Source: Antedon mediterranea (lineage: Eukaryota > Echinodermata > Crinoidea > Comatulida > Antedonidae). From it: a stretch of DNA of 60,000 nt. The notes under the pieces were generated by a model. That model worked only from the letters and a program-made list of their open reading frames with translations. It ran no database searches and was not told the DNA's origin. Position 1 is the stretch's first letter, and each line of letters opens with the position of its first letter. Positions 34,285 through 46,852 of the stretch are shown here, piece by piece. The stretch is taken from assembly GCF_964355755.1 (NCBI RefSeq), contig NC_092671.1:38397304-38457303 (forward strand), written 5' to 3'. A program made the position numbers and the translations under genes.

Positions 34285-36540
34285 CCACATACATGTTCAC
34301 TTCTTCGTTCGACTGTCAAAACCACGAGGAAAACACACATCGTATGCGATGGTATCTGACCCGGGGTCACAACTGTCAATCAAATAACCGTTATTTCGTG
34401 TTGCAGCTAAGAATTGCTCAGCGATAACCGGTTAAACGGCATTCTAACACCGATTTAAATTGGTGTTTTTAACCGGTTATTTTGCGCTGCCTTTTAACCG
34501 GTTACCACAAATTTGTCCTGTTTCTGCTGCCAAGAAAATGGAGTTAATTTATTCACACCGATTTTGATTTATTCACACCGATTTTAACCGGTTATTTTTG
34601 ATGCAGCAGAAACAGGCCCATTGGCACCAACAAGAGCCTAACAAAATGTGTCCACCATCCAGGCCAGCACTGACCCACAGAAAGAAAGGTGAGATCATCA
34701 ATCAAGTTTTCAAGTTTTATTGCTTTTGTGTTGAAGTCCATTTCTACCAAAACAAATTATTGAGCATAATAAATCAATGAACATGTTTTACAAATAGTTT
34801 TTAATATTGTAATATAAAAAAATATATATCAAACATAAATTAAAAAATTATAATTAATTTATCTTTGAAGTAAATTTATTTGTTGTTGTCTGTTTAATGT
34901 GTTTACATGATAATGATTACCTATGATTGAAAGTGCTGAAAGGTTATTCATTCATTCAAGAAGATTTTCTACAAAATTACCTTTATTATTAAATAATGCT
35001 TTTGGTGGACACAGCCTTTTTATATAAAATGTATTACTATAAATCCAATAATAATTTGTATTGTTTTGGAATGTATGGAACTTTGCTCAAGTCTATTATT
35101 AATATTAGTTAACAGATACTATGTTTAGATTCAGTTTATGTTAAAACTGTCAGATACAATTCATGAATTTAACGATTGACAAGTATACTAACAGTTTGGT
35201 TTTAAAATAATATTACAGACTCTCTGCATGTTATCTGACATTTTAGCCCAAAATTACACTTATTCACTCAAATCCATACATTCACGCAATGTATGTACAT
35301 ACAATTAATCTTTGGCAAAAACAAGAGAACAACAAGGAAATAAAATATAATATGGTATGATACACTTTTTTCCAAAATTGAAAGAACCAAGAAATCATGG
35401 GAAAAGTGCTGTGTGGTCTTGTTTCTACAGACTTACCAAACTACTTAAACGGGCCTAGATCTAAAAACAAGAGGACAATAAAGAAATAACAAAAACTACA
35501 ATAATAGGGTATAAAAAATGTTTTTTCCAAACTGAAAGAACCAAGAAATCGAGACTAACTACTTAAATATGTTTTATTTGAGTCGTGTGGTTAGGATATC
35601 AGAGACATTTGTATCAGAATGGGAGAATACATTATGATTGGGAAGATGAGTAAAAAATACATTTTTTTAAAGCAATGTTGAAAGTAGATAATTTGCATAC
35701 AATTTTTTCAACTTAGCAATAAGCATTTCTCTGAAAAGTAGGACTATAGAAAGCATTTGGGATCAAAAAAAGCAGAATGAAAATTGTTTTTGCTCTATGG
35801 ATATGACAAATAGAGCTCTCACTTAAAGAAACCTGCCAACGTCAGTGAAAAACAACCTGAACCCTGTCAAGCAATCTTGGACCAACATTGGGAAAGGAGT
35901 AACATTTGCTTGGAAATTATGATTCTTCGATAATATCAACATTTAACATATCTTGCATATTATCAAACTATTGGCATGGGTTTATCACATTATCAATATA
36001 AGCATAGGGAATTAGTAGGAATGAAGTGCCTTGATATGAAGGAATCCACAAGAGGGTGTTTGGTAAATAGTTTGCAAGACCTGGAACAGCTTACCTAGAT
36101 AAAAACCTTAAACAATTTAACCATGAAACAACTTTTATTATTATTTAATCTTTTTACATTTAAAAGGATACAGTATATTTATTATAAATTACATGGGAGA
36201 GGAACTTAAAACGTAATTCATTTTGTGTTTTGTCAGAACAACTAGAAAAGGAGTCTCCTAATCCAGAAACTAAACATGCAATTACACTCCTGTATCTTTT
36301 TCAGAAAAATAAAAGAGCAAACACATTTGTTGATTTGTTGAAAGTACCTGTTGATATAAATACAGCTACTAAATTGAGGTAACTAGACTCCATTAACTGT
36401 AACCGGGCTTTAAATCTTTCAATAAGCACATTTAAAGACGCCACCTGTAGCTTAAGTCCAGTCTTAAGTCTGACATCTGATGTCAACATAATTCTTATCC
36501 TACATGTCAAAATTATAAAACTGTATATAACAAATATTTC

Positions 36541-36686
36541 TAAAGCTCTGTCTACACTATCAAACTTTATGCGACAAAAACATGTGATGTGCCCATATAT
36601 GGACATGATGATGTCATTTCACTACCATATTTAGGCACATAAAACATTTTTTGTCAAACTATTTTGATAGTGTAGACAGAGCTTAA
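36541..36686 (+). mobile_element. M1 MITE, type copy with perfect inverted ends
   Basis: AGCTCTGTCTACACTATC and its continuation AAA are perfectly repeated in inverse at 36663-36683. TAA lies directly outside both ends. A TWA-like duplication and the small size suit a Tourist-like MITE of the PIF/Harbinger group, which is an inference. The interior has the palindromic GACATGATGATGTC and one CACTACCATATTTAGGC unit. Confidence 0.8.
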
Positions 36687-38300
36687 AAAACATATTTATA
36701 GAAAATTGTATTATAATTTTCACACTAAATCAAGAGCTGTTCACAAACAAATTCTTTCTGAAACCTAACAAATTTTTTTAAGAAAAAAAATAAATTAAAT
36801 GTGACCAAATCTATGAACTAAAAAAATTGACAGAATATAAAGGTTGTATCACATAATTTATGATTCTAATAAAGTTCAAGTGTGAATGTAATTGGAATGT
36901 TATTCCCAGATGTGTTTAGTATAAGTTTTGATGATGTTGCAAAAATCTAAAGTTTCGTCTCGACTAACCGTCTAAGAAATTTCCTGACAGTACAAGCTTT
37001 CATGGAAGTTTAGTTCAATTTATCAATCAAAAATAATATAAAAACATAAAAATACATTTGAACCAATCCTTGTCATCTATCTTCACCATATTGTTTTGTT
37101 GTTATTGTTTTACAACACAATTTAACAACATTTTTCAGTGAATATTAGATAAAAATAAAACTAGAAAAGTTAACCCAAAAAAAGTACAAGAAAAAGTGCA
37201 GAAGAAAGAAGGCAAAGATAAGTTTGTGGAAAAAAGAGTAAACTAGAATTTAGAAATCCAGTTTGAGGAATACCATTAAAATAAAAATTGTTTTAAAAAA
37301 TGTAAATAAGTAAATAACTTAATTATAGTAAACATGACAACCAACAGTAGAAGAGCTGATCATATCTCTCTACGACTTGTACAGTATTTCTTTCGTTGTG
37401 GTAGTTAAACTTTAGCAAAATGGTACTACAAATTGTCTCAAAACAATATGTGTAGTATGTTATTACAATTTAGGCAAGGATTAATATTGAATATATGTCC
37501 TCATTGTTTAAAAGAAATATAGGTCTACATTATCTATTTATATCTAGAAAAACATTGTTATATGCAAAAGCATCTGTCAGGATAGTAGCAACAAGGATTG
37601 AGAAAAACCTCTAGAGTCAGCAAAAGACCTCAAGAGTTTTCGATCGATCATTCAGGAAAGATATTTGGATGAGTCTACAAAGAGCAAATCATTATTTTAT
37701 CGATGTAGGATTAGGTACGTTAGCCTTGACACTGAAGTATGCTGATCAACGGGATAAAGTCAAAGGATTAGCAGAATCCCTTGGGATTGGTTTGCCTAAG
37801 CCACTAAAGAACCTACATCAGCTGATCCTTACATAATAAGTCATTTATTTCTCCAACATCTGGATGAAAATTATCCCTCAATCCTATTGTTTTAAATCTG
37901 CAACCATATTGAAAACAACATTTGAAAAATTGATAAAGCTGAAAATTTTCAATTCCTGTTAAAAGACAGCAAAAATGTGTTTTAGACATTGCTTTTCAGT
38001 CTAAGGTGATAGACATTTTGTTTTTATTATTAAAATGCCAATTTCTTTAAATTTATAAGTGGTGGATTTTTAAATACGAGGGGGGGGGGGAGGAGTATCA
38101 GGGCTTAAAACAATGTGCTACATCCTATTTGCATGGTACTTTTTGTTTTAGTAATTCTGCATATTTTGCCATTTGTGGTTGGGGTTGTAGACAACTAAAT
38201 CAAAATACTTCCTACCATAAATTTTATGCATATCCTGGATTTATACGTTCAAAAGGGGCAAGAACATAATTGCTAGTAAGGCAGACAGTTAACAACTAAT

Positions 38301-38545
38301 AAAGAGTGGAGTTGTGGCTTGGTGGTTATGATGCTTGGCTACCACTCTAAGGGTCCTGGGTTCAAGTCCCGTCACATGTCAGGATTTTTTCTAAGGACCA
38401 AATTACTCCACTCCCAAAGACTTGTAATAAGACTTTGTTTATGTAGAGCATCTTGTGTATATGTTTGTCTTGTGAACCTCTGAGGGTCTCTAATGATCAG
38501 CAATAGCTGGATGGATCACCCTCATTAAATATGGTTAAAAAAAAG
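38301..38545 (+). mobile_element. tRNA-derived SINE, about 245 bp
   Basis: The head (38301-38375) carries an A-box-like TGGCTTGGTGGTTATGATG and a B box GGGTTCAAGTCCC at tRNA-like spacing. A body of about 150 bp follows and ends in ATGGTTAAAAAAAAG. The tail motif TGGATGGATCACCCTCATTA is echoed at 9815-9835 (AATGGACCATCCTCATAAAA), so relics of the same family occur elsewhere. Confidence 0.75.
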
Positions 38546-38895
38546 TACAGACAACTGACTGCAGACAGATAGATAGTAGAAAATATAAAATCAAAAAAGA
38601 ATACAGGAAAATATTTAATATAATTTAATGAAGGTTATGATTGAAGCAAGGAAATCAACCAAGGTAAGGTCAAATTAATATCCCAGAATTCAGTGTCACC
38701 ACCAACCAATAATAGAAGCTAGTCCTAAGTTTAGGCAGTGGAAAGAGCATCTCATAAGAAGAAAAACAGAATTGGAAACATTCTAAAATAAAGATATTAA
38801 TGATGTTATTCAATTAAAACAGAATAAATATAAAATTGCAACTACTGGTATACTTGGTACCGGGATATTCCATTCAGCCTGCATGTATTTTACCA

Positions 38896-38992
38896 GGGTA
38901 GCAAAAACAATTGACCAATCACAATTAAGTTCAACTTCCTGGCTTTTAGCAAAACAATTGACCAATCACAATTAAGTCCTACTTCCTGATTA
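38896..38992 (+). repeat. Local duplication, about 50 bp
   Basis: ACAATTGACCAATCACAATT followed by AAGTYCNACTTCCTG occurs twice. Confidence 0.8.
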
Positions 38993-39426
38993 TAGCAACC
39001 AATGATTGATAACAAAAACTGCATGTCCTTTTAATAGACTTTTACTTTTTCTCAATAATAATAATATGATTTTTTTTTGTACAACCAACAATTTGAAAAA
39101 AAAAAAAGAAAAAAGAATTAATTTGAAACCTTAGGTTTTAAATCAAATTATTGACAGAAAAATTGTATACATTTTGCATCTGTGAAATGGCACATATTAT
39201 GCTTGTTATAATGACACACTTAATTGAAAAGGTGAACATTTTGTTTTTGTACAAAAATCTTCAGAAAAACAAGAAAAAAATAATTTCAATGCATAGCTTT
39301 TAAAATAAAAACATTTATACATTTTTTTATAGATATTTTTTGGTGAGGTTTGATTTGAATGAGTTGTTACAAAATCATCAACTATCCTTTATTGTCCTGC
39401 TTGTTTCATACACTTTGGTCCTACAA

Positions 39427-39457
39427 TGCATCGCATCGCATCGCATCGCATCGCATT
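39427..39457 (+). repeat. (GCATC)n microsatellite
   Basis: Five pentamers of GCATC. The open frame that runs through them shows no domain. Confidence 0.9.
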
Positions 39458-40944
39458 CAATGTGTGGCGATGTAGGGATCACGTGTGGTACAACTTGCGG
39501 AAAGTTGCAAGACTATATGTGGAATATATTTATAAATATGTGAATAAAAAAATTAGAATTTGATTCTAAGTGGATTTAACAAATAACCCTATGTAATTAC
39601 ACCTTTTTGGTCAACTAACATATGTTAATTTATTTTTACTTTCATTTTTTAAATTGAATAAATAAACTATAATTCTCTGCACTATCGTAACAGCAACTGA
39701 GTCATCAGTTCTTACTCATAAGTCTTTACTCCTAAGTTGAGCTGCACTTGAGTATACCTATTTTTTTCAAAACAAACTGGTTGAAGCCCCAAAATTACGA
39801 TTGACAAATAATAACTATTTAAGGAAATTAATGTTCATATGTTTCTGATCGATAAAATATAAAACTGAGATTTTACTGTTTGTGAAGCTTCCTGGTTGAA
39901 CATTGTGTTTTCAAAATGTCCCCATAGGCTGAAAATCAGACATATATTTTATGATAATTTGACAATATATAATTCACAGGTGTTTTATGAGATTACCATC
40001 AACATTCAGACAGAATTAAAATAAACAGAAATCATTTCTTCTATGAAAAAAAAGTTATTTGATATAATTTATACAATTGTTGTGAATTCTTTTTTTTTAT
40101 ATAAGGGAATGTATTTCTTGTACTTTTTGATATAGCCAGTACATTTCCCCCTAGGCTCAAGTGTTAAAAAGTATAACCGAGGTCAAATGGACAATTGTCA
40201 TAATATAAAAATAATTTAATACTAGCCAATCAAAAGAGACATCAAATTTCTTTCCCATAGATAGGATCATATTAGCAAAACTAAAATTGTAATCATATAA
40301 AATCTGTAAAAGTCAATTCATCCTTTATCGATCTAATTTATATAAAAATAAAAATTAGACATATCTCTGTATAAATCTTTGCATAAATTTTAAATAATAT
40401 TTGTACTATATGATGTGTCAATGAGAAAAAATGTTTTCATGTAATCTTTTATTGTCACGGAATGAAGAGAATATAGTTGATACCTTATTTAATAGTGTGA
40501 TTGAACATTATGAGTAACATCCGAAACATATCACATGAATGAAAGACCTAATATGTCCTTTACAAAGCTACTTTGATTTATTACATGATAGTACATTATT
40601 TGTTTCAATAATTGCATCTTTTGGGATAATTTTAGGCCCTAGGGTGTCATAAACAATCGCCAAACAACCCTCAGGTGGTACTATAATAATGTCACTAATG
40701 ACAAATCAACTTATGTGTGACATTGTTATATTACCAATTATTTTTCTTTCCTCGCATTAAAAAGCTGCTCTCATGAGGATTAATGTTATTGTTTTACATT
40801 TATGTGAAGTATAATCTAAATAGAACGTTCTTGGAATAAAGTAATAATGCTTCTACCCTCTTTCCTTCATTTTCTTTAGGTAGCAAAAGTCACAGAAGGA
40901 AAAACCTTGAGATGATCTTAGATTGAAACAACATATTTTATATC

Positions 40945-41775
40945 TAGGTCTATTTATCATTCCCCTACTTTATGTTAATGATTTTTTCAAAAGGTTTACA
41001 TGGCCAATAAACACTAGTTAAACTACATTACAAAATTATACATTGTTAAATTGTAAAACGTATTTATTATAAAGATGCTCAAAGTACTTGACACCAATTT
41101 GTTTTTAATATTTTTAGTCTACATTATCATTTCCCTATTTTATTTTTATGATTTTTTCAAAAGGTTTACATGGCGAATAAATGTTAGTAAAGTTAGGTTT
41201 GTGAAACATACATTGTAAAATTGTAAAACGTATTTATTATGAAGATGCTCAAAGTACTTGACACCAATTTGTCTTTAATCTTTTTAGTCTACATTATCAT
41301 TTCCCTACTTTATTTTAAAGATTTTTTCAAAGGTTTACATGGCAAATAAATGTTAGTAAAGTTAGGTTTGTGAAACATACATTGTAAAATTGTAAAACGT
41401 ATTTATTATGAAGATGCTCAAAGTACTTGACACCAATTTGTTTTTAATCTTTTTAGTCTACATTATCATTTCTCTATTTTATTTTTATGATTTTTTCAAA
41501 AGGTTTACATGGCGAATAAATGTTAGTAAAGTTAGGTTTGTGAAACATACATTGTAAAATTGTAAAACGTATTTATTATGAAGATGCTCAAAGTACTTGA
41601 CACCAATTTGTCTTTAATCTTTTTAGTCTACATTATCATTTCCCTACTTTATTTTAATGATTTTTTCAAAGGTTAGGTTAGGTTTGCGGTAAATAAATTG
41701 TTACATTTCTGAACGTATTTATTATGATGATTCTTTAGGTACCTTGACACCAATTTTTCTTTAATCTTTTTAGGA
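40945..41775 (+). repeat. 170-bp tandem repeat, about five copies
   Basis: Units start near TTGTAAAACGTATTTATTAT and include GCTCAAAGTACTTGACACCA and TCTACATTATCATTTC. They recur at 169-170 bp (41051, 41221, 41390, 41560). The first and last copies are diverged. No function is evident. Confidence 0.9.
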
Positions 41776-42835
41776 AAGCAATCTAATTAATAAACATATA
41801 TTTTTGTTAGTTGTGTGTCTGATCTATATTGAAAAATGACGACACGGATTGCGTAGAATAAATGACATTCCATCTCAAGTTTTGCGTAATTAAATCAATA
41901 CAGTAAATCAATAGTTCCACTCTTCCAAAAAGGTCAAATTTACGTTAAAAATGTCACATTTACGAGAGACCACCTCAGATGCTGTTTCACATATGGTTTA
42001 ATTTTAGAAATGAAAATTAAATTGATTACCAAAATGTATAAATAGATATATTATATTACGATAGAATATGAAAAAGAAAATAAAATATTGTATAAGGATT
42101 AAAACATTTTGTTTCGCAGCTCGTGCCTTTTGTTAAATTGTATCTCCATTCATTTTATTATAAAATTATTATGAAAGGTATGACATAAGGAATTAAAATA
42201 AATTCATTATAAATGGTACAAAGGAATATGAAATCGATAATGTTGATGCTTTATTTATTAAGTATCAATTCTTGTTGCATAATTGTTTTACATTTTTTAT
42301 ATGTTTTTTTTACAATTCTGTAGTTAATTATTTAAGGTGTTTCATTTAGGGACCACAGTGGCAATAAGTTGCTTTTTGTACTTTTCTGTGTTTTTATCCT
42401 TTATTGATCCACTTGATCTTCTGAATGAGTAAATAAAAAGTCTTAAACAGTTGAAATGATGATAATTTGGAGTACCGTAAATAATAATAATGGAACATAT
42501 ATGACCTGGATGTATGGGAACAGGAAGGCTAGACCAGAATCAATGCACTAGATAGGGACTGAAACAAACAGATGTTAAAATAGAAAAAACATCTGGTTGC
42601 AAAACCAGAATATGGCCAAGGCTAGGTAACCTTTCACCTCTCAACTTTTGTTTAGTAACTTTCTTGTCTTTGACTGTTTTGCCTTGAACTCCTCCCACAG
42701 AGGCTACCTGTCATATTAATAATATTTTTGGTTTAATTTCACATTTATTACCATAAATCTCTTTGTATTTGGTAAAAGAGTGACATATAGAGCCTGTTTA
42801 TGTTGTATATTTTTTTAAATTTCATTTTTTAGGCT

Positions 42836-43074
42836 GACCTGTATTTCTGCTCTAAAATAACAATTACATTTGTGTTGGTTGTCAACAAAAAATGTTAACA
42901 TTACCAAAAATGCAATGCAATCAGGCGGTCAATCATCCAAGATACTACAGCTGTCAATCAAATAACCATTATTTTGCTTATTTCAAAGTTGCACAGTAGT
43001 AATTGGTTAGAACAAGTTGTCTTGTCCCTGCTGCCCAGAAATTGGGGTTAGTTTTTTGCAGCAGAAACAGGACC
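42836..43074 (+). mobile_element. Degenerate relic of the Harbinger-like family
   Basis: The right end GCAGCAGAAACAGGACC is clear. The left end GACCTGTATTTCTGCT is worn. Internal segments match the 33-kb element in the same order: AATGCAATGCAATCAGG against AATGCAATACACTCAGG, then CTGTCAATCAAATAACC. It is an internally deleted old copy of about 240 bp. Confidence 0.5.
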
Positions 43075-43570
43075 ATAGTGATACGTTAATGCTTTATAGT
43101 GAGGAGAATTATTGATAAAGATGTTCATTCATTCAATGTTTTATTTCAGAACCTCTGGTCCATAGACAGTAAAATTACATATAAATTAATGAAAAAAATG
43201 TAACTGTACTGACTAATTACTACAAGACAATGTGCTCTCATTGATGATATTGATGAAGAAAACCATTTTAATATTTTAATTAAACTTACTACAAATTCAA
43301 TTTTATTTTTAGAAATCTGAAAATTGTTTCAGGTCAATATATAGATAAAAAAAGTTGGATTAACTTTTCACAGACAATTAAGTAAAGTTCAATGCCTCTT
43401 CAATGTATCTTATCTAAAGTCTTGAACCATTATTTGGGCATCCTGAGCCAATCAACCGCCGTCCAATACAACGTCGCAATTAGTTTTACAGCACTTTCCA
43501 TTAGAATGCTCCACAAGTATTATTTCCTATGAATACAGTAAAATACTTTGACACAGTTCCCTCGCAAAGG

Positions 43571-43870
43571 TACTACACTTTCAAACTTTATGACAAAAAT
43601 GTGTGATGTGCCAAAACATGGTAGTGATTTGCTCAAATATGGTAGTGATGTGCCCAAATATGGTAGTGATATACACAAGTATGGTGGTAGTGATATAACA
43701 ATAACATCATGATGTCAATAATATGGGCAAGGTATTGGGCGTGTTAAGCTCTGTCTACACAAACTTTAAGTGACAAAGAAGTGTGATATGCCCAAATATG
43801 GTAGTGATATGCCCAAGTATGGTAGTGACATCATCATGTTCATATACTGTATGGGCAAAGGTACTGGGCG
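43571..43870 (+). mobile_element. Two M1 MITE remnants in tandem
   Basis: The first remnant (43571-43740) has the worn end TACTACACTTTCAAACTTTA and four ATATGGTAGTGATRTG units. The second begins GCTCTGTCTACACAAACTTT at 43748 and has two units. Both end in the same GGGCAAGGTA/AAAGGTA..TGGGCGTG sequence and lack right terminal repeats. This shared end suggests duplication of an already truncated copy with flank. Confidence 0.6.
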
Positions 43871-44289
43871 TGGTACACACCATTATGACTCGTCCATGGT
43901 TACACAGACTAGATGATAATGATGATTATTTTTGGCATTGGAAAAAAGAGTCGTAAATCAGTTTTAAATTACATTAAATGGTAGAATGATTATGTTTTTA
44001 TTGTTACGTTTATAATTCCATGGCAACACATTGTTAGGAAGACAACCGGAGGGAAATAAAAGTATAAAATATGTCAATATTGCATAAAGTTTCATTTAAT
44101 TTTAAAGATTATTATTCAACAAGACAAAAAAAAAAGATTATTATTCAATTAAATGTCATGTTTTTACGCACAAAATTGAATTGATTGCCTTCTGTGGAAA
44201 ACATAAAGACTTCATTGTACTTCACTAAATTAAGTTACAAATCAGATATAATTCAAAGATTGTAAAACGCAGTAATTCCATAGAACATT

Positions 44290-44877
44290 GTGTTGTTACA
44301 GGGCAATACCAGTCATCAAGCGTATGTATCTAAAAAGATATTTAAAGTAATTGGCATCCTTTGTAAATTAAGACACTTTTTTCCACAACATATCTTACTC
44401 TTGTTATATAACACCCTTATACAACCTCATCTTCTTTATTGCAACATTATTTGGGCAGCCGACTACCCATCAAATTTAGAAAAACTTAATAAACAAATTA
44501 AACGTGCTGCCCGTATTATTACTTTCTCTCACTATCTCGCCCCTTCCCAACCTTTACTTAAAAAACTCAATATTCTTAGTCTACATGATCTATTTATTAC
44601 AACACAAATTGCTTCCTTTATTTTTCAATTCTTTAATACCAAACTCCCTGTGACAATGTCTAATCTATTAAGTCATCATACAAAATCACACAAGTACTAT
44701 TTACGTATCGACAATAAATTTCAGCATCTTGATGTACCTCCTTTTAGACTGAAAATTTCCGAATATTTTATTTCTGTTTCAGGACCGCGAATCTGGAATG
44801 ATCTTGATGATAAACTAAAGCATTTTAAATCTCTTTATACTTTTCGTAAAAATTTTAAAAAATATCTTATTTCTTAA
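44290..44877 (+). pseudogene. Non-LTR retrotransposon RT, C-terminal 195 codons
   Basis: This is the region after the catalytic core of a CR1/Jockey-type reverse transcriptase. Diagnostic stretches in order are IGILCKLRHFFPQH, LYNTLIQPHLLYCNIIW, LEKLNKQIKRAARIITFSHY, PLLKKLNILSL, SGPRIWNDLDDKL and FRKNFKKYL at the end. The endonuclease, the fingers and palm and the catalytic aspartates are absent, and an in-frame TAG at 44281 lies just upstream. So it is a 5'-truncated insertion. Its frame is intact from about 44299 to the stop, which suggests a young insertion. Confidence 0.85.
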
Positions 44878-45152
44878 TACTAATTTTAATATTATTATGA
44901 TTGTAGTACACTGAAAGTATCTATTTTTATTTCATCGTTTTTGTTTTTATTTATTATTTTATGTAGTAAATTGTATTAGTTTAAATGTATGTGTATTGTT
45001 TCTGGGGTCTTTCTCGAGACAAGAAACTTGTTTTCTTCTAGAGAAGACCCCAAATGATGGCTTATTACTATGTTTTCATTTATGTACACACCTATAATTA
45101 TATTATACTGTATAATGCCATTGTTGAATAAATAAATGTTTTTTAAACTTGA
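44290..45152 (+). mobile_element. 5'-truncated LINE with 3' UTR
   Basis: After the RT fragment a 270-bp AT-rich 3' UTR carries a strong stem-loop (45004-45050): GGGGTCTTTCTCGAGA pairs with TCTAGAGAAGACCCC. It ends near TTGAATAAATAAATG. A 3' UTR hairpin is a known way for a LINE RT to recognise its own RNA; that role is inferred here. The 5' junction is near 44290. Confidence 0.75.
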
Positions 45153-45912
45153 ATAGTCCTAATACGTTTTGATGTTTTAGTCTAATCTGTAAAAAAGAAA
45201 AATAAGATTAAACTCTCACACGCAAACTTTAACATGGCTGAATTAGCAGACAGCGATCATCAAGGTTAGAACTCAATTTGAACCCGTCCCAACGAGTTAA
45301 AATATGGCACTATAAGCACCATTTAGTGCCTTATTTGATAACACTTCCTATGTGGAATGGTTAAACCAGGTAGTGGCTTTAACTGAACAAGGTTGGATAA
45401 AGCAATTGGCGACTTAAGGGAGGACAAAAAAGGGTTGTCTGCTGACAATAAGAAGATAATACAATCATATTTGTGCAAAACCTTGTAATTAAACAGCTAT
45501 GAGGAAATGTTGATTCAGATTTTTATTAACACCACCAATAGGATGACCTGAATTATAATTATTGTCCAACTACTTAATTTTAGCCCCTCCAGTTATGGCT
45601 TTTAAAACAGCTGGATCATCAATAAAAAGATATTTTTGACCAATGGATATATCCAGGGGCGCTAGAAAGGTCATCAATAATCAATACATATGTTTTTTGT
45701 GAAAAATTTTCCCCTTATTTTGTTTCATTTATTGTTTATTATTAGCTTTTGTTCCACTTAAAGAATTTAAACATGGTTATATATGCAATGTGGGACTTGT
45801 AATGTTTTTCTTTTTTTTAACCATAGAAATGTGTATAGGGTTTTTCATTGTTTTGGCGTCTCTCTCTCCTCGTGATGGTTTTAATAATTGTTTGTATATA
45901 ATTATGTCCCTG

Positions 45913-46093
45913 AAGCGTGGTTCCCACTGGCGACGCAACGCAAGGACGTAATGCAACGCAAGTGAATTGACCAATCACAAGCGATGGCTTATTCGCTTGT
46001 GATTGCTAACTGTCTATAACTTCACTTGTCATTGGTTAACACGCTTGCGTTGCGTTTACGTCCTTGCGTTACGTTCTAGTGGGAACCAAGCTT
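45913..46093. mobile_element. Hairpin MITE with TGGTTCCCACT ends, 181 bp
   Basis: The ends AAGCGTGGTTCCCACT and, inverted, AAGCTTGGTTCCCACT enclose CpG-rich arms with repeated ACGCAACGCAAGGACGTA motifs. An inner pair, GACCAATCACAAGCGA and TCGCTTGTGATTG, extends the palindrome. Most of the element can fold into one long hairpin. There are no open frames. Confidence 0.7.
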
Positions 46094-46778
46094 TATTTTG
46101 GTTCATTTATTGCTTCTTAGTATCAGCTTTTATTCATAATTTAAATATTTTTAATTAATTTCATTAATACAGCAAGTGCTTTGTAACATATTTGTTGTTA
46201 TATTTGTTACTATTATATATTCAAAACAACAGTTAAGAAAACAATGGCATGTGAAAGTGTTAAATGTGGTTTTCCTGATGATCAGACAACTCTAATATTG
46301 GATATCAATTCACGTCAAATTGTAACCACAACTTTGACTTTAGACAGACAATAATTTAAACTCAAAAGGACTTTAAATCTGCTCTGTCCATGAACTATCA
46401 TCAATATATATATTATTACTTTTTCTAAATATCATAAAAATGATGAATGTTCACCTTTAAACTAACTATTGTAAACTTTTCTAGAGCGTAAACTTTGTTT
46501 ATATAACAATTTACTTTGATGATGTCATAGATTTAAAACATGACAACATCTTTTATTCTAGACAACAGTAAAGCTGAAATTGTTTCAAACATTTAAAAAA
46601 CAAGGCTACTGTATATACATGGCTGCAGTCGCGTGCACAAATTTGAGTTAGTCTTTACCGACCAACCAACTGACCGACCAACAGACCACCTGACATAGTG
46701 AGTTGTAGAGTCGCATTTGCACACAAGTAAAAATTAAAATATCTTCTTTTTTTCTTTTCTTACTTTTCTTATACTTAC

Positions 46779-46852
46779 AAGGTTGTTGTTTCTTTGAGGC
46801 TGGTTTTTTCAATTGTGCTGTTTTCATCCTTTTTTTAAAGTCAAAATCTGAT
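46779..46852 (-). CDS. Internal exon candidate, lysine-rich, 74 nt
   Basis: A strong acceptor (AATTATTTTCTTCAG) and a GTAAGTATA donor bound a segment with one fully open frame. It reads SDFDFKKRMKTAQLKKPASK then KQQP. It enters after two bases of a split codon and leaves in phase 1. The product would be basic and low in complexity, as in a nuclear or RNA-binding tail, but no family can be named. No neighbouring exon was found. Confidence 0.35.

Larger units (their letters stand above)
33140..34622 (+). mobile_element. PIF/Harbinger-like element, 1.48 kb, with foldback interior
   Basis: The ends are GGGTCTGTTTCTGCTGCAT (33143) and, inverted, GGGCCTGTTTCTGCTGCAT (to 34619). A 3-bp direct repeat ATT flanks both (33140-33142, 34620-34622). 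The inner borders share AACCGGTTA motifs. GGGCCTGTTT-type ends with 3-bp duplications fit the PIF/Harbinger group. That group typically encodes a transposase plus a separate Myb/SANT-like protein. Here only a broken Myb-like gene is seen, on the minus strand, next to a large inverted repeat. The superfamily is inferred. Confidence 0.65.
34625..40940. other. Mostly unassigned AT-rich DNA
   Basis: Outside the MITE at 36.5 kb, the SINE at 38.3 kb and small repeats I see no gene. KTWNSLPR in frame at 36077-36100 may be a worn LINE RT tail. The open frames at 36301-36606 and 39340-39543 overlap repeats or lack domains. Confidence 0.4.

Noticed and set aside
34051-34359. Plus-strand 102-codon frame
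   Set aside because: It is the antisense shadow of the Myb/SANT-like relic and the foldback arm in the Harbinger-like element.
36056-36130. KTWNSLPR stretch as a LINE RT tail
   Set aside because: Only eight residues fit and the frame breaks at once; too weak for a feature.
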